64,000 nt of DNA from positions 10,010,001 through 10,074,000 of the forward strand of contig NC_134646.1 in NCBI RefSeq assembly GCF_030463565.1. The letters are read 5' to 3'. The notes beneath the pieces are model-generated. The model worked only from the letters and a program-made list of their open reading frames with translations, had not been told where the DNA came from and did not search any database. The position numbers were made by a program, and so were the translations under genes. The DNA is from Pelecanus crispus. Lineage: Eukaryota; Chordata; Aves; Pelecaniformes; Pelecanidae. Below are positions 1-13,800 of this stretch, in pieces; the stretch's first letter is position 1, and each line of letters starts with the position of its first letter.

Positions 1-1544
1 TCATAGCAAAGTTTAGAGAACTGTCAATTGCCTGTAAAGTTTTCAAGTTCCAAGATCTACCTTTTTCCTGTCTGCTGTTTTCAAGATCTACTCTGCTGAA
101 GGGCATTCTGCGGGTAATTCAGTCATTTGACTGAATACGACGCTTTGCTTATCAGTGTGAATCTTGTCCTGATCCCTGGTCCAGCATCAGGTTCAACAAA
201 AATACTCTCTTGCTGTTGGCCACTGGTGAGGAGTCTGCTAAGGGTTTATGTATAACCACTGGTTATCTGCCAAATTCTTTCTCGATTTACCCCAATTCTT
301 GTCTTCATTCTCAGGATTAGAATCTGTGAAAAATACTGATATGCCAATTAGAAGGGATTAACCATCTATTATTACTTGTATTATGACCTCTTTTTTATTT
401 ATTTGTTTAACCTAGTTAACGTTAAGTACAGACCAATCAAGGTGGACTTTACAGAATGAATGAATAATCTGCCCTTATTTTTTAAACTTGCATACAGTCC
501 TTCACTTCATTTTCATTTAGTAAATGCTGGCAGATCTGATTAACCTGTTTTTGCTTCAATTCTGTTGTCAGAACTTTCTCTCTCACCCCTTCTCAATCTG
601 TCTTGTATTCTGTTGTTAGTGAAGTTTCCTTCCTTCCAATTCACAAATTTCCTCGATACTCCTTTGCTATTGCCGATTTCCCTTTCTATCTCTGCTGTCA
701 TTTATTCTTCTCAGCTTAAGTCTGAAGGACTATATAGCTTTATACACAATGCTGTAAGGTAATAAAAATACGTGTATGCATTCCTCATTTCTTTCAAAAG
801 TAAATTCTTTCAAATGAAGACAAGAAATGTAAAAGAATCCAGAAGCACTTGATACTATTATTTTACCACAGCTGCCAAAGGCAGATCACCTAAGTCCCTT
901 GAATTTTTGGGACATTCAAACTGACAGTGATGTTAGAGCTCACAACTTTACAATTGGAAGCTCTACACCCCGTAGATCAGCAACAGCAGCAACACCACCA
1001 TGGATTACTTCTATTTCTTATCAAATTCCACACATATTGGTGGAGAAGGGACACTGAAGATCAAAATAACTTTTTAAACATTATACCTAATTCCAATTTG
1101 GTTATTTAGATTACTTAAGCAATGTTCCAGATACAGGGGGAGAAAAAATCAAATACAAACTCAGGTAAGTGTCGGTTACTAAATTAATGACCATATAATA
1201 AGTTAAATTATTCACCAAGACTTAAAAGCTCTTTCTGTGTTACAAAAAAAATTACCTTTAGAAATAAGTTTGCTAGTTTTATAGAATTTCTGTACTTCTC
1301 TCCTTACTATTTTCCATTTAAACCCTGATAAAGAATGTGAAAGATGACTTTTTGCCTCTCAGAAGTTCACTTCATTCTACTGACTATTCCTGGTCAGGAC
1401 TGACTTGGTGGTTCAATCTCAGACCTCAGCAGAGATGCAACTGTCGAAACGCAAGCTTGTTGAAACGCAGCAAGTAACCAAACCAATTCAACTAAAATTA
1501 AGCATTAATACACATTTCCATCTCAAAAGCCACATCTGTCCTTT
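1..1544. other. no gene seen
   Basis: AT-rich sequence. The short open frames here have no recognisable product or splice context. It is either the intron holding the route to the last SCLT1 exons or DNA past the gene. Confidence 0.6.
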
Positions 1545-1549
1545 GGTCT

Positions 1550-2061
1550 TGGGTGGATTGACCCAGCTGGCAGGTAAGCCCCCACCCAGCTGCTCGCTCA
1601 CTCCCCTCCAAAGGGGGAGAGAACCAGAAGGGTACAGGTGTGAAAAAACCTCATGGGTCAAGAGACAGACAAGGTTTTTTTTTTCCTTCACTTATTAAAA
1701 ATTGATGCAAAAGCAATCGCTCGTCACCAGCAGACCGATGCCCAGCTCGTATCCAAACAACAGCTACTTTGGAAGAACTTCCACCCAGTTTATTGGTGAT
1801 CATACGGTACGGGACAGCCCTCTGGTCAGCTGGGGTCAGCTGTCCCGGCCGCGTCCCCTCCCAACTTCTTGCCCGCTGCCGGCCCGCTCGCTGGGGCGGC
1901 AGCGTGAGAAACAGAGAAGGCCTTGGCGCTGTATTAGCACTGTTCAGCGACAGCTGAAACACCGCCGTGTTATCAACGCTGTTTTGGTCATAAATCTAAA
2001 ACACAGCACCATACAGGCTGCTATAAAGAAAATTAACTCCATCCCAGCCAAAGCCAGTACA
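1550..2061 (-). mobile_element. solo LTR, older relative of the same family (copy 1)
   Basis: 512 bases with TG...CA ends on the minus strand (TGTACTGGCTTTGGC to CCACCCA) and a perfect 5-base duplication GGTCT (1545-1549 and 2062-2066). It shares the family landmarks: GGGATGGAGTTAATTTTC near its start, a TCGGTC..CTGGTGACGAG block matching the TCGGTCAGCGGGTGGTGAG of the others, and the CTCACTCCCCTCC tract near its end. It is more diverged and more GC-rich than copies 2 and 3, so it is probably a different subfamily. Confidence 0.8.
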
Positions 2062-2066
2062 GGTCT

Positions 2067-5000
2067 GTAAGAAGCGTTAGGTTCATCTTAACATACAAAA
2101 TTGCCCTAAACTTAATCTGAGGATGATAGTTCTTGTATCTGTTTATAAACACATATAAACAAATAGGGATTAAATTAATTTTTTTACATACATACATGTT
2201 CTTAGAGAAAGAAACAACCTAAATTCAATAGAAAAGCCTTGGGACAACTCATCTTTAAATAAAGGAGTGCTACGTCACTTTTTTACAACCTTTAACAGTA
2301 ATCATTAATTTGCGTAACTATTTTATAATTGTAAATATTTGCCATCTAAGCAAATTCACCTCAGTAAATGTCATCAGAACTCAAAGTACATCTAAAATGG
2401 ATGCAATCAAAAGTCAGAACAGCCTCCTTTCAGAGTCTGCCAGACGAGACGTTTTGCAGGAATAAAGAGAAGAAACACTAGTCAGGAGTTGTTAGTCATG
2501 CTGCCAAGAGCAAGGTTTTTATTTGGAACGATGACCTATGTTGCAAGAAGCACTGACCTTCTTAGTTACCTTCAAGATTGACTTTTGGCACAAGTCTATT
2601 GAAGCAAAACAGGTTCCTTGCCCTCTTGCGAGGTGAAGGTGAGGTCTATTACCAATAAATCCTTCTAAAAGTGTACAGCATCTTAAGATGCTTAGAGGGA
2701 AGAAAGCTCTTCCCATAAATGAAGACTGTAATATATTTTTATGAAGCAAATGGTGGAATTTAGTCCACAAGTATTCAATGCATTGCCTACCGTTTCAGCA
2801 CTGTTTTTCAATTCCCAGTTCAGTTTCGTAAGCAACGATTACATGTTTAACTTGAACTGAGACCCAAATGTCCAAGAAAGCACATAATAATTTTCAGTGA
2901 GGCCTGAAAGTACCAATTTATGTATCAACATTTTTATCTACAGGTTTTTCACTGATCTGCTAAATTCTCATTTAAAAAATCATTGCAAAATTTACTTTTC
3001 CTTCTCCATTTTTTTAAAATTAAAAATCACCTAATGTTCACTGATGTTGCTTCATTTCTTAAAAGTATTTTTTTAATGCTTCCTTTATGCATATGTATTA
3101 CACCTCGCAAACAAAACACTGCAGACTTAAAAGATGACAAATGAGCAGCACAGAATATGGAAAAGTTAGCAGCTGCTGCTGGGAAGTTAGTAAAGAAGCC
3201 AAAATGTTTCAGACACCTTCACATGGAAAATGAAAGTAATGAGGATAGAACTGAAAAACAGCAACAGATCATGAATTTAAGGCAAAGGAATGGGAAACAC
3301 CTACACTAACAAATGGGACGCTGACTCAATGCTTATGAGAGCTGCGCTAACAGCAAACTTCTGGTGAAATGCAATATGAAATGCTTTTATGTAAACTACC
3401 TCCCCAGTATACATGGATATGACTTTGTTAGGAAGTTTATAACTTCCTGAAAAACATTCACTTATAAAGCACATTACTATGCTGTAAAGAGTAGTAATTC
3501 TTATTAAAACCTGACATTCTGCTACATGTCACCAACACAAGCTCTGTATTTGCTCATATATTTACACGAATCCGATACATCAAACAGTAACTTCATGAAG
3601 TGCCAAGGAACGTCACAGACTGTCCTCAAAATATACTAAATAACCACGATATGCTGCTAAACTTGGAGAGCTCTCTATTTAAATCCAGAAAGGGTGTATG
3701 GTGGTATCTTCATCTAAGTTCATAGCCTTGCTGCCCAGCCGTGACAAGATGAAGTTTCTAAGGAAGATACGAAGTTTTCCTTACAAGCTCACAGCTTAAC
3801 TAACCCTCTCAAAACCACATAAACTTAAAAGTGTATGCATATAGGAAAGCTGGGTGAACACCGGCCTTTCCCTTGGACCCCGCTGTAAGGCTTGGTGATA
3901 CCATTTCCTGCACCCGCCTCAAGAGCACTTTCAAACAGAGCCTTTCATTCAATAGAACCTGCTTACCCAGTATCAGTCTATTATTTAGTGGTCTTGCTGA
4001 TATTTCCGTGATAAAAGCATTTGCTGCAAAATTATTTTGCTTTTTAAATAATCAGCAAGCTTTATTTTAGTTGACAACAACGGAAGAAGTGATTTACCAT
4101 TCTGTACTTGCGCTCAAAATACTTACTCAAAATGTTATTGTGATAAGATTAAAATAAATATGGTAATTATTCATTTATACTATAAGCAAGGACTTTGCAC
4201 TGAATAACTAGTACTGTGTAACTCAGGAGCTAATTTTCATACCAACTGCATTCTGCACTCTATAGCTACGTATCTGGTAATGCATAGAATGTGAAAAATA
4301 AGCTGGGTTTAAATTTTCTAAGTAATACTTGTAGGTTCTGTTATAGCCACTTGTCACCGTAATATCACATCATCACTGCACAGATTTAATTATGAAATTC
4401 CTTATGTCAGTTTGAATTACCACCTTCTAGCAAAGAACAAACTTGTTTCTGTTGCCAGCTTCCTTGTTAGGTAGAGTAAATGTTTGATAAAAACTTCTGC
4501 TTCTAGCTTATATGGTATGTAAAAGTATCACCTGTGAAATCATCTCAAAATGTAACTGACTTTGCTTTTAGACCTGCACCAAAGTGTCTACTGAGGTCAC
4601 AGAGAATCATGTGGACTTAGTGTAGACTTACAATTTTTAATGAGAGATGAACATTTTTTTCTATTCTGCTCATGAGGCAGTGTTCTCTGATACAGGATAT
4701 TAAATTATTGCAGGAGTTTTCCAGATGATGCCACATAGGCAGTCTCTCACATAAACAGGGACATTTTCAAAATTTACTACCTATTGTTCATCAGATTCAC
4801 AAAGCAGACTTCCTCTCATGCCTGTTATATTTTCTATGTCAGCATTTTGCTGCAGATAAATAAAGTCTAAAGCTTTTGGTCCACTGTAACAACATTTTAA
4901 CACTTAACATTAAAACTTTAAGGAGGAAAGCAGCTGTGAAGCTTCACATACAGTGAAGCTACACCACTAGAACTGTCAGTGAATACGCACAGCTCCCAGT

Positions 5001-6833
5001 GTCTTGCAGACGTGCTCAACACTGTGATGTCTTCTGAAAGAGACTTTTGGCCTTTCTAAAGAACTGCTGAGTAGTCTTTGCAAAAGCTAGTATATTTTAA
5101 GGCAAAATAAAGGCAGCCTATATCTGGGCAGATAAGGTAAAAATACCCAAACTGTTTACTTAGGAGAGGTAAAAATCACCAGAGTGATTATGTAGGACTT
5201 GGTTTTTCCAGAAAAATGGGCAAAAATGTTATCTCTAATTGGACTTAACATAATTTTGAACTATCTGAAAATTTTAAACTGAACTAGTTATCATCCACAA
5301 CTACTAGAGTGTTCGAAACACTCTGAAAAGGAGCACTTGAGAAAATGAAAAGCAGATCAGTGAAGCTGCTAGTAAAACAGAAAGGTCATCAATAAATGTT
5401 TTATCAATCATTCTTGTATTTCAAGCAGGACAGAACTCATAGCATTCCTCTATTTGGACAGACAATAGGTACCACCAGTCATGATAGACACTGTGTCACT
5501 TTAAAGAGGAATGAAACCAGTTTCAAAGGGAAGAACTACTACATAGAAGACTGCTATTTGCGAAGTTCACTGGAGGTCAAATCCCCATACTTCTCAAAAA
5601 AGAGGAAAACCAAGTCAGAGTAGTGGTAGATTTGTTGTAGGCAACATTTTCAGGAAGTTATTTTCCTTGCTCAGGTTTAGAAACTTGGGTTCTAATTCCA
5701 CTCACACCGTTGGCATTCTGAGAACTAAGAAATGTCAAGCTATGCTTCAAAAATGGAGACTCCAAGAACTTCATAGGATACTGCAAATACTACAGTTTCA
5801 TCTGAGAATATGTAAACCATTATAATAATAAATCATGAAAAAACCAAAGATCACTCCAAAGGAGATAAAAGCTAGAATTCACAGGTGTCCAATTTTAATA
5901 GGGCAAAAGCTTTGCTTCCTTGTTAAGATGATAGTAACCAACTTCTAAAATCAATCTGAGCAAAGAACTATACATAAGTGCATCCTGCGCTTTAAGTGAT
6001 TAAAGTTAAAGGGCCATTTCAATTTTCTCAAATTAACAGAGCTGCATACCCTGAATTTTTCTTCTGCAAATGACTGAAAACACTTCCTAAAAGATAATGA
6101 TATATGCAATGTTATATTCTTCTCTAAACATTTTTCATTTTAAAGAAATGAGACTTAGGAAGTCGGGCTTCCTAGTTTAGACGTTACTGTGTACTAGTCT
6201 GTCAATCTCCTCCAATTTTCAACCAATTTTGAAGAGGAAGAGATCTTGAGGACATAAACTTCTAAGAAGTTGTATAAATATGTCAGCCTAATTTAATCTC
6301 AAATTTATGGTCTACTTGATCTAACTGACAGAGTTTCCTGAGCTTAGAAATCAAATAAAGCATGAGGCAAACATTTATCTTTGCCTCTGTTGAGAGAAAA
6401 CCCATTTAAAACTTGGCCTCCTACAAGCACCAGCTAGCTGGCTAATCAGAGCGAGTAAGTGAGCGGGTGCGTCAGCTCACAACTAGCCACAGTTTGGCTG
6501 TTACTTGCCAGTCAAACGCAAGGCACACGAAGAAGCTGAGGTGGAGGAAGGCAACAGCAGAAAAGGAGACACTACAAATCCACTGTGAACAGATCAATTC
6601 ATTTACATTTTAACACTGTGCAATGTGTCCACACACTGAAAAAGAAAACCAAGATGAACGTAGATGCTGTATCTGCTTGTTTCATAAACTGACCAGTGTG
6701 GATTCTTAACATTTTTTAATGGACATCAACATCCAAGTAGAAGCAAACACTATCTATAGCAGTATGCATTTAAAACAAAGATAAGTTTGTAGAATTTTTT
6801 TCAGACATAACTTGAAAATTGCTAATTTCTTAC
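2067..6833. other. no gene seen
   Basis: AT-rich. I looked on the minus strand for the SCLT1 C-terminal exons (a Gln/Arg/Ala-rich coiled coil) and found no match. No repeat family recognised. Confidence 0.55.
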
Positions 6834-6951
6834 TGGGATACTTCCTTCTGTATTCACTCATTTCCAATAATGCCACTGTCTTTTCTAAATCAGTTGATGT
6901 CTGCCTGTCTATAGGCTCCCAGGCACCATAGGTGCTTGTATTCCCCAGCAT
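6834..6951 (-). other. exon-like open segment, unassigned
   Basis: On the minus strand an acceptor-like CATTCCTAG precedes ATG at 6951, and a donor-like CCA|GTAAGA follows near 6834; the segment reads MLGNTSTYGAWEPIDRQTST then DLEKTVALLEMSEYRRKYP. It is not in phase with SCLT1 exon 18 (that phase meets TAG). Not recognised; may be chance. Confidence 0.15.
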
Positions 6952-7375
6952 CTAGGAATGATATGTAATCTGAATCTATGTCTGTTGCGTGAGATGCCCC
7001 TGTTATTATGCCCTTTCAAAACTGAAAATATTCTTACATTCTGTGCTGGGAATGTCAGTATCAGCTAGTTACCTGGCAGCCTATATGAATTAAGAGAAAA
7101 GTAAAGTTTGTATCATATTTTTGCTTAGGGCAATCACACAACTCATTTGTATCCTCATTTATGACAGCAGCTGCTCAGAAGAGACCATTAGATGTGCATC
7201 CCAATAGGTTTTTTCCCCCGCTTATTTCAGAAGTCTGGAGACTCACTCCACAGCTGATTTTATGGTCACTGTTCTGAATAGCTATAAATACAGAGGCTTT
7301 CATAATCTAAAGCTAAATTCTTTAAATTGAGTGTGCTGTATCTTGAAAGAGAAAATTAAAAGTAATATATTCCAT

Positions 7376-7564
7376 TTACTTTTTGTCATTACAAAATTCA
7401 CACGTATCAACAAGATGTGGAATTTTTACTTCAGCGCTAACTTCACAAAGAGCATCAAAAGTTCTCTTTAGAACATTCTTTCTTGTTTTGCTGGAAGCAC
7501 ACCATCTAGCCCGGATGGTTTGCTCTTCATGGTTTTTCACCACAGGTCTACCGCCATACACCAA
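7376..7564 (-). other. unexplained open frame next to SCLT1 exon 18
   Basis: 62 codons ending TAA, no ATG at the start (first codon TTG), beginning about 50 bases past the exon 18 donor. The composition looks protein-like (RPVVKNHEEQTIRAR, FDALCEVSAEVKIPHLVDTC) but I do not recognise it, and it does not match the missing SCLT1 C-terminus. It could be an eroded pseudogene or chance. Confidence 0.2.
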
Positions 7565-7617
7565 ACAGTAGCTAAAACTGCAACAGCTCCCAGGAAGAGG
7601 AACAGAATTGCACTTAC

Positions 7618-7814
7618 TTTAGCTTACTGATCCTGGCCTCTGTAGTTTCTGTAAGATTTTTTGTTTCTTCTTTCCACCGATTTGTTGCTTTTTGCTGAGC
7701 TACTAACAGACGTCTAAGTTCAGCAGTAGACTTCTGACGGGTGTCTTCCATTTCCTTAAGTCGAGCTTCATATCCATGTTCTTTCACAGCATGCTCATGC
7801 TCCATTGTGCTTAT
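7618..7814 (-). CDS. SCLT1: SCLT1 coding exon 18 (last one found)
   Basis: Residues 541-605 plus two bases, [20 protein letters not shown] to ARISKLK. Acceptor TTTTCTAG, donor GTAAGTG. Reading through the donor meets TAA at once, so intron retention would end the protein here. The human protein has about 78 more residues after this point, coded further along; no matching exon was found between 1 and 7617. Confidence 0.96.
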
Positions 7815-10800
7815 CTAGAAAATACAAATCTGGTACAATCAAGTCTCTCACTTTTTACTGTTCTTTTTTTTAAACACTTGAGTTAAATTTATAAACATTT
7901 GTTGAAAGCATGTAACATACAATAATTAAACTTGTAATTATATGCTCAAATAGATACATGTTCCCAAAGCCAATTTAAGCAAATAGTACAACTGACAATA
8001 AAGGATAATGAGCTGTGTATGCTTATTTTTGTAAATAATCTTTATCCTTCTCCCTTGTGTTTTCTCCACAGAAACACATTCTTTCTTTTTCATCTAGCTA
8101 AAATATGTTAGGAGTTTCTTAACTGCACCTAAAATCCTTTGTACATCAGAAGAAAATGAAAGCAAGCAATAAATCTTATCTGTGACTACAATGGAAGCCT
8201 GTCTGATTAAAAATGAGACAGACAAAGGTCTGGCATATTCTTTACAACCGCTAACTATCTGTTACAAGACTCTGATTCTTTGTTTTTAAACTACATTTGA
8301 CCAAAGGGTTCTAGATTTGGAACAAGATTTCCTGTTTAATTTGACTGCTTCCTTTATTTTGCGGTGCCAAGTGGAAGCCAGATTTGAGGTGGTCCCCATT
8401 CATAACTTGTAAAACTGCTTACTGAAGTTTTCTTCATTGCTGCAGATTCTCAGATCCCTTTTCAATATCTTTATGCTCCTGGAGTTAAGAGCAGAGGGGA
8501 AAGTACCAGCTTTATACATTTAGAAATCACATCAAGGATCAAAGCTGTTACTCCCTGCGGAAGCCAAAGGTACCATGACTCTGCTGAGGTTACTATTAAT
8601 TCATTATCCCACCTGCAGTCTGTTCAGGTGCATTTAATGGAACACGTTCAAAAAGAACATCCATCTTTCAGCAAATTATCTTGTTATCTATTCATATAGA
8701 AAAATATTCTCTGTCCAGAAAATACAAAACCAACGTCTGACAACCACACTATTATTTATTAGTTACACGCTGCTCTGACAACATGGTGACTGCTCTGACA
8801 ACATGGTGGACATAAAAGTAGAAGAACACCCTTCACTGGAAGTCATCCAGAGCTTCCTAACACATTACAGACACTAGATAAAAGAAGATCTGGAATTGGA
8901 ATAAGTGGAATCACTTGAAGAAAAATATGTTAGTATTTGATCTATTCATCTTATAAAAAGCAAAGAACATTTGGAATCTTCTTATCAAGCAGCATTTAAT
9001 ACGTATTAAAATAAAATTTAATTAGCAGAGATTGAGTTACCCAATAGATTTCTGAGGACACACAATGCTACAACAAAATTACTTCTACGCAGAAACCAGG
9101 AAGCATCATTGAAACTTTCATCTTTGATTTAAACTTTCAATTATTTTCTCTTAAAACTGCTGCCTTATTAAGCAAATATCAGTCTTATGTGAAAGAAAAA
9201 TAACATATAAACCATACCTTTATTTTAGCTTTTTGTTGAGCCTCTACAGCCAGTTTTCTCAAGCCCTCCATTTCTTTTTGCAGTTGTTCATTCTCCTGCT
9301 GAAGTTTTAGCCTTTGTTCACTGACAAAGGCACTCTTTTCTCTTTCTGAATCCAGAATGCTTTGCAATTTACAGATAACTTCCTGGCAACGAGATTTCTC
9401 TTCCTCAGAGCTGAAAGAGAAGAAAAATCTTGTTGGAACTCAAGAGTTGAACAAATACCATACCAGAGAAAAAAATATGTATTGGGACAGATCTTTGGTC
9501 TGACCCAGTACAGCTGTTCCCGTTTCTTCCTGAAAGTTTGTATCAGCTCAGCATGTTTAATGGGCTTGACAGCTACAACTATGCACAAGTCAGCAAAGAA
9601 TGACAGAATTCATAAAACCCGTCTAATACTGTAGCAGTCTCAGTAAAATGACAATGGGAAACAAGATTTTCATTTTTATAACTTTTCCAATTCCCAACTA
9701 AGGACTGCTCCGGTGAAGTGACAGGATTTACAATCACCAGAGTACAGAAATGACTGAAACTTACAGAGAATCCTACACTTTTCATGCTGAAAATGACGAC
9801 TTGGTCTAAAAATGTGTACCATATTGTACTTTTTACCATTGTACTACTGGAACTGCATTCTATAAGCGGCTGGCAGAAGTGTCGCAATCGCTAGCCCTTG
9901 TTCTCATGGGGGACTTCAACTTGCCAGACATCTGCTGGAAATACCACACAGCAGAGAGGCAGCAGTCTTGGAAGTTCCTAGAGCATGTGGGGGATAACTT
10001 TCTAACGCAGCTGGTAAGCGAGCCTACCAGGGGAGGTGCCCCGCTTGACCTGCTGTTTACCAACGGAGAAGGGCTTGTGGGAAATGTCGAGGTCGGAGGC
10101 CGTCTCGGGCTTAGCGACCACGACATGATAAAGTTCTCAATTTTGGGTGATGCTAAGCAGAGGGGCACCAAAACTATTACCATGGACTTCCGGAGGGCAG
10201 ACTTTGCCCTCTTCAGGACCCTGGTTGGGAAAGTCCCTTGGGAGGCGGTCCTGAAGGGCAAAGGGGTCCAGGAAGGCTGGGCCCTCTTCAAGAAGGAAGT
10301 CTTAAGGGCGCAGGAGCGGGCTGTCCCCGTGTGTCGTAAGACCAACCGGAGGGGAAATCGACCGGCCTGGCTGAATAGGGAGCTTTTGCGGGGACTCAGG
10401 GAAAAAAGGAGAGTCTACCGCCTTTGGCAGAAGGGGCGGGCAGCTCAGGAGGAGTACAGGGATCTTGTTAGGTCCTGCAGGGAGGAAATTAGAAAGGCAA
10501 AAGCCCAGCTAGAACTCAATCTGGCCAGTGCTGTAAAAGACAATAAAAAATGCTTTTATAAGTACATCAGCAATAAAAGGAGAGCCAAGGAGGATCTCCA
10601 TTCTTTGCTGGATGTGGGGGGGAATATTGTCACCGAGGACAAGGAAAAGGCTGAAGTACTTAACGCCTTCTTTGCCTCTGTGTTCAACAGCCAGACCGGT
10701 CATCCCCAGGGTACTCAGGCCCTTGAGCAAGAGGATAGGGATAGGGACCAGAATGGAGCCCTCATAGTCCAGGAGGAAGCAGTTAATGACCTGCTATGCC

Positions 10801-13800
10801 ACCTGGACGCTCACAAGTCTATGGGGCCGGATGGGATCCACCCGAGAGTACTGAGGGAGCTGGCAGAGGAGCTTGCCAAGCCACTTTCCATCATCTATCA
10901 ACAGTCCTGGTTAACAGGGGAGGTCCCTGATGACTGGAGGCTTGCCAATGTGACGCCCATCTACAAGAAGGGCCGGAAGGAGGACCCGGGGAACTACAGG
11001 CCTGTCAGCCTGACCTCGGTGCCGGGGAAGATTATGGAGAGGTTCATCTTGAGCGAACTCCACAGGCAAGTACAGGTCAACCAGGGGATCAGGCCCAGCC
11101 AGCATGGGTTCACAAAAGGCAGGTCCTGCTTGACCAACCTGATCTCCTTCTATGACCTGGTGACCCGCCTGGTAGATGATGGAAAGGCTGTGGATGTCAT
11201 CTACCTCGACTTTAGCAAAGCTTTTGACACCGTCTCGCATAATATCCTCCTCGGGAAGCTGGCAGCTCACGGCTTAGACAGGCATACTCTTCGCTGGGTA
11301 AAGAACTGGTTGGGTGGCCGAGCCCAGAGAGTAGTGATAAATGGTGTTAAGTCCAGCTGGCGGCCGGTCACGAGCGGTGTTCCCCAGGGCTCTGTTTTAG
11401 GGCCAGTCTTGTTCAATATCTTTATCAATGATCTGGATGAGGGGATCGAGTGCACCCTCAGTAAGTTTGCAGACGACACCAAATTGGGTGGGAGTGTCGA
11501 TCTGCTGGAGGGTAGGATGGCCCTGCAGAGGGACCTGGACAGGCTGGATCGATGGGCCGTGGCCAACTGTATGAGGTTCAACAAGGCCAAGTGCCGGGTC
11601 CTGCACTTCGGTCACAACAACCCCATGCAACGCTACAGGCTTGGGGAAGAGTGGCTGGAAAGCTGCCTGGCTGAAAAGGACCTGGGGGTGTTAGTAGATA
11701 GCCGGCTGAACATGAGCCAGCAGTGTGCCCAGGTGGCCAAGAAGGCCAACAGCATCCTGGCTTGTATCAGGAATGCTGTGGCCAGCAGGAGCAGGGAGGT
11801 GATTGTCCCCCTGTACTCGGCGCTGGTGAGGCCGCACCTGGAATACTGTGTGCAGTTTTGGGCCCCTCACTACAAGAAAGACATTGAGGTGCTGGAGCGT
11901 GTTCAGAGGCGGGCAACGAAGTTGGTGAAGGGTCTGGAGAACAAGTCTTATGAGGAGCGGCTGAGGGAACTGGGGTTGTTTAGCCTGGAAAAGAGGAGGC
12001 TGAGGGGAGACCTTCTCGCTCTCTACAACTACCTGAAAGGAGGTTGTAGTGAGGTGGGTGTTGGTCTCTTCTCCCAAGTAGCTAGCGATAGGACAAGAGG
12101 AAATGGGCTTAAGCTGCGCCAGGGGAGGTTTAGACTGGAAATTAGGAAAAATTTCTTTACAGAAAGGGTGGTCAGGCATTGGAACAGGCTGCCCAGAGAG
12201 GTGGTGGAGTCACCATCCCTGGAGGCGTTTAAAAAACGGGTAGATGTGGCACTTCGGGATATGGTTTAGTCTGGTCTACCCTTGATTAGTCTAGAGTGGG
12301 CTTGGTAGTGTAGGTTAATGGTTGGACTGGATGATCTTAAAGGTCTTTTCCAACCTAGATGATTCTATGATTCTATGATTCTAACTGCAATAATGTCTAT
12401 TAGCTCCAAACACAGACCTGAAATTCAGTATGCTATGTCAACATAGTGTTCTGCATGTACTAGGAGATACCACACTGTAGATGAATATAAAGTAATAAAT
12501 TCTGCCTATTTCATAGAGTAACTTTTTCTACAAACAGTATTTAAAAATGCAGTAAGATTTCAAATAACATACTCCTATTTCATTTTTTTGTCAAACAACT
12601 TCTTGCAGTTCTCATCTTGTAAAGAAAAACTTCCATTCTATAGTGCACTATCCCCTTTAATTATTTTATAGTGATTCGTAATTGCCCTGGCTTCAGAATT
12701 ATGGTATCTTGACACTATTCCTGCTACTGGTTAAAAAGATGTGACAAAAACCTAACACAAAATCAACAATTTAATTAGACAAAAATAATTTCCATTGGTT
12801 TCCATTCCAATTTCTGTAACATCCGTTACTTACTTCATTTCCAGTTGTTTCAGTTTATTTTGTGTTGTCTGCAGACTTAGCTGAAGGTCACCTTTTGTCG
12901 TTTCCGCAAGTAAGTATTTCTGATGTAGTTGCTCTAGTTTTCTATTGTCAGATTCATGTCCTCTGTTTTCTCTGTAAATCTGAAGAATAAACTTACATGT
13001 AAAATCATCTTTACTTTGCACTGGTGATTGGCAGTGTAGTACTGACAAGGAGGCTACTCCTCATTGCATCTTATTTTCCAGTGATTTAAAACAAAACTGA
13101 ATTTCTATCATTGTTGCTGCTACTTGGGAAAAAAGTTTTCAAAGATCTGGCATTCATTTAGCTTTCTGTCTATTGAGCTTAGGTTTAACTGGAATAAATA
13201 CCAACTTTCCTTCTGATTATGTCAACCATCTCTCCTTTTACTTTTTACACTTTTCAAAGAACCTTCTTTTTCAGTTTAGTACTACAGCTTTAAAATGCTT
13301 TCCAGATTTTAAAAAAACCAAAAAAACCCAACCACAAAACAGCCCCCCATTAAAATAATTACATGAAAATTTACAATGAAGAAAATCTACTCAGAAAATA
13401 AGATAAGAAAATTCAGGGAACAAAAAAAACATGAGAAATGGGAAAAATTAATATATCTTTTCCTTCTGAAAAGAGATCTTAAACCTGATGTAAAAATGCA
13501 TGCAATTGCCTTACCTTTTCAAGTTCTTCTTCCACTGCTCTCTTTTCTCTAATGGCTCGTTCAATTTGACCCTGTTTTTCTCCACATTCCTATTTTAAAA
13601 AGTAATTTTAAATTAAATCTAATAAAAAATAACTCAAAAATTCAGGGAGTGCCAAAGCTATAAACCAGCCACTGTAAATGTAATTCTTGCTGCTGGTATG
13701 TATGCATTTGATTATATTTACCTGCTCATTATTTTCTCTATAGAATCAGTCTCATTCACTATACAGACTAAGACACGTAAAATGAAACCTTTTTCTTTTT

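Noticed and set aside
1405..2070. Overlapping frames of 97-122 codons on both strands
   Set aside because: They translate the solo LTR at 1550-2061; LTRs carry no gene here.
1..7600. Search for JADE1, the expected next gene to the left, and for the last SCLT1 exons
   Set aside because: No PHD-finger coding sequence and no SCLT1 C-terminal coiled coil was recognised on either strand.
9860..12179. Long minus-strand open frames (up to 162 codons) across the CR1
   Set aside because: They are shadows of the CR1 coding frame on the other strand and read nothing recognisable.
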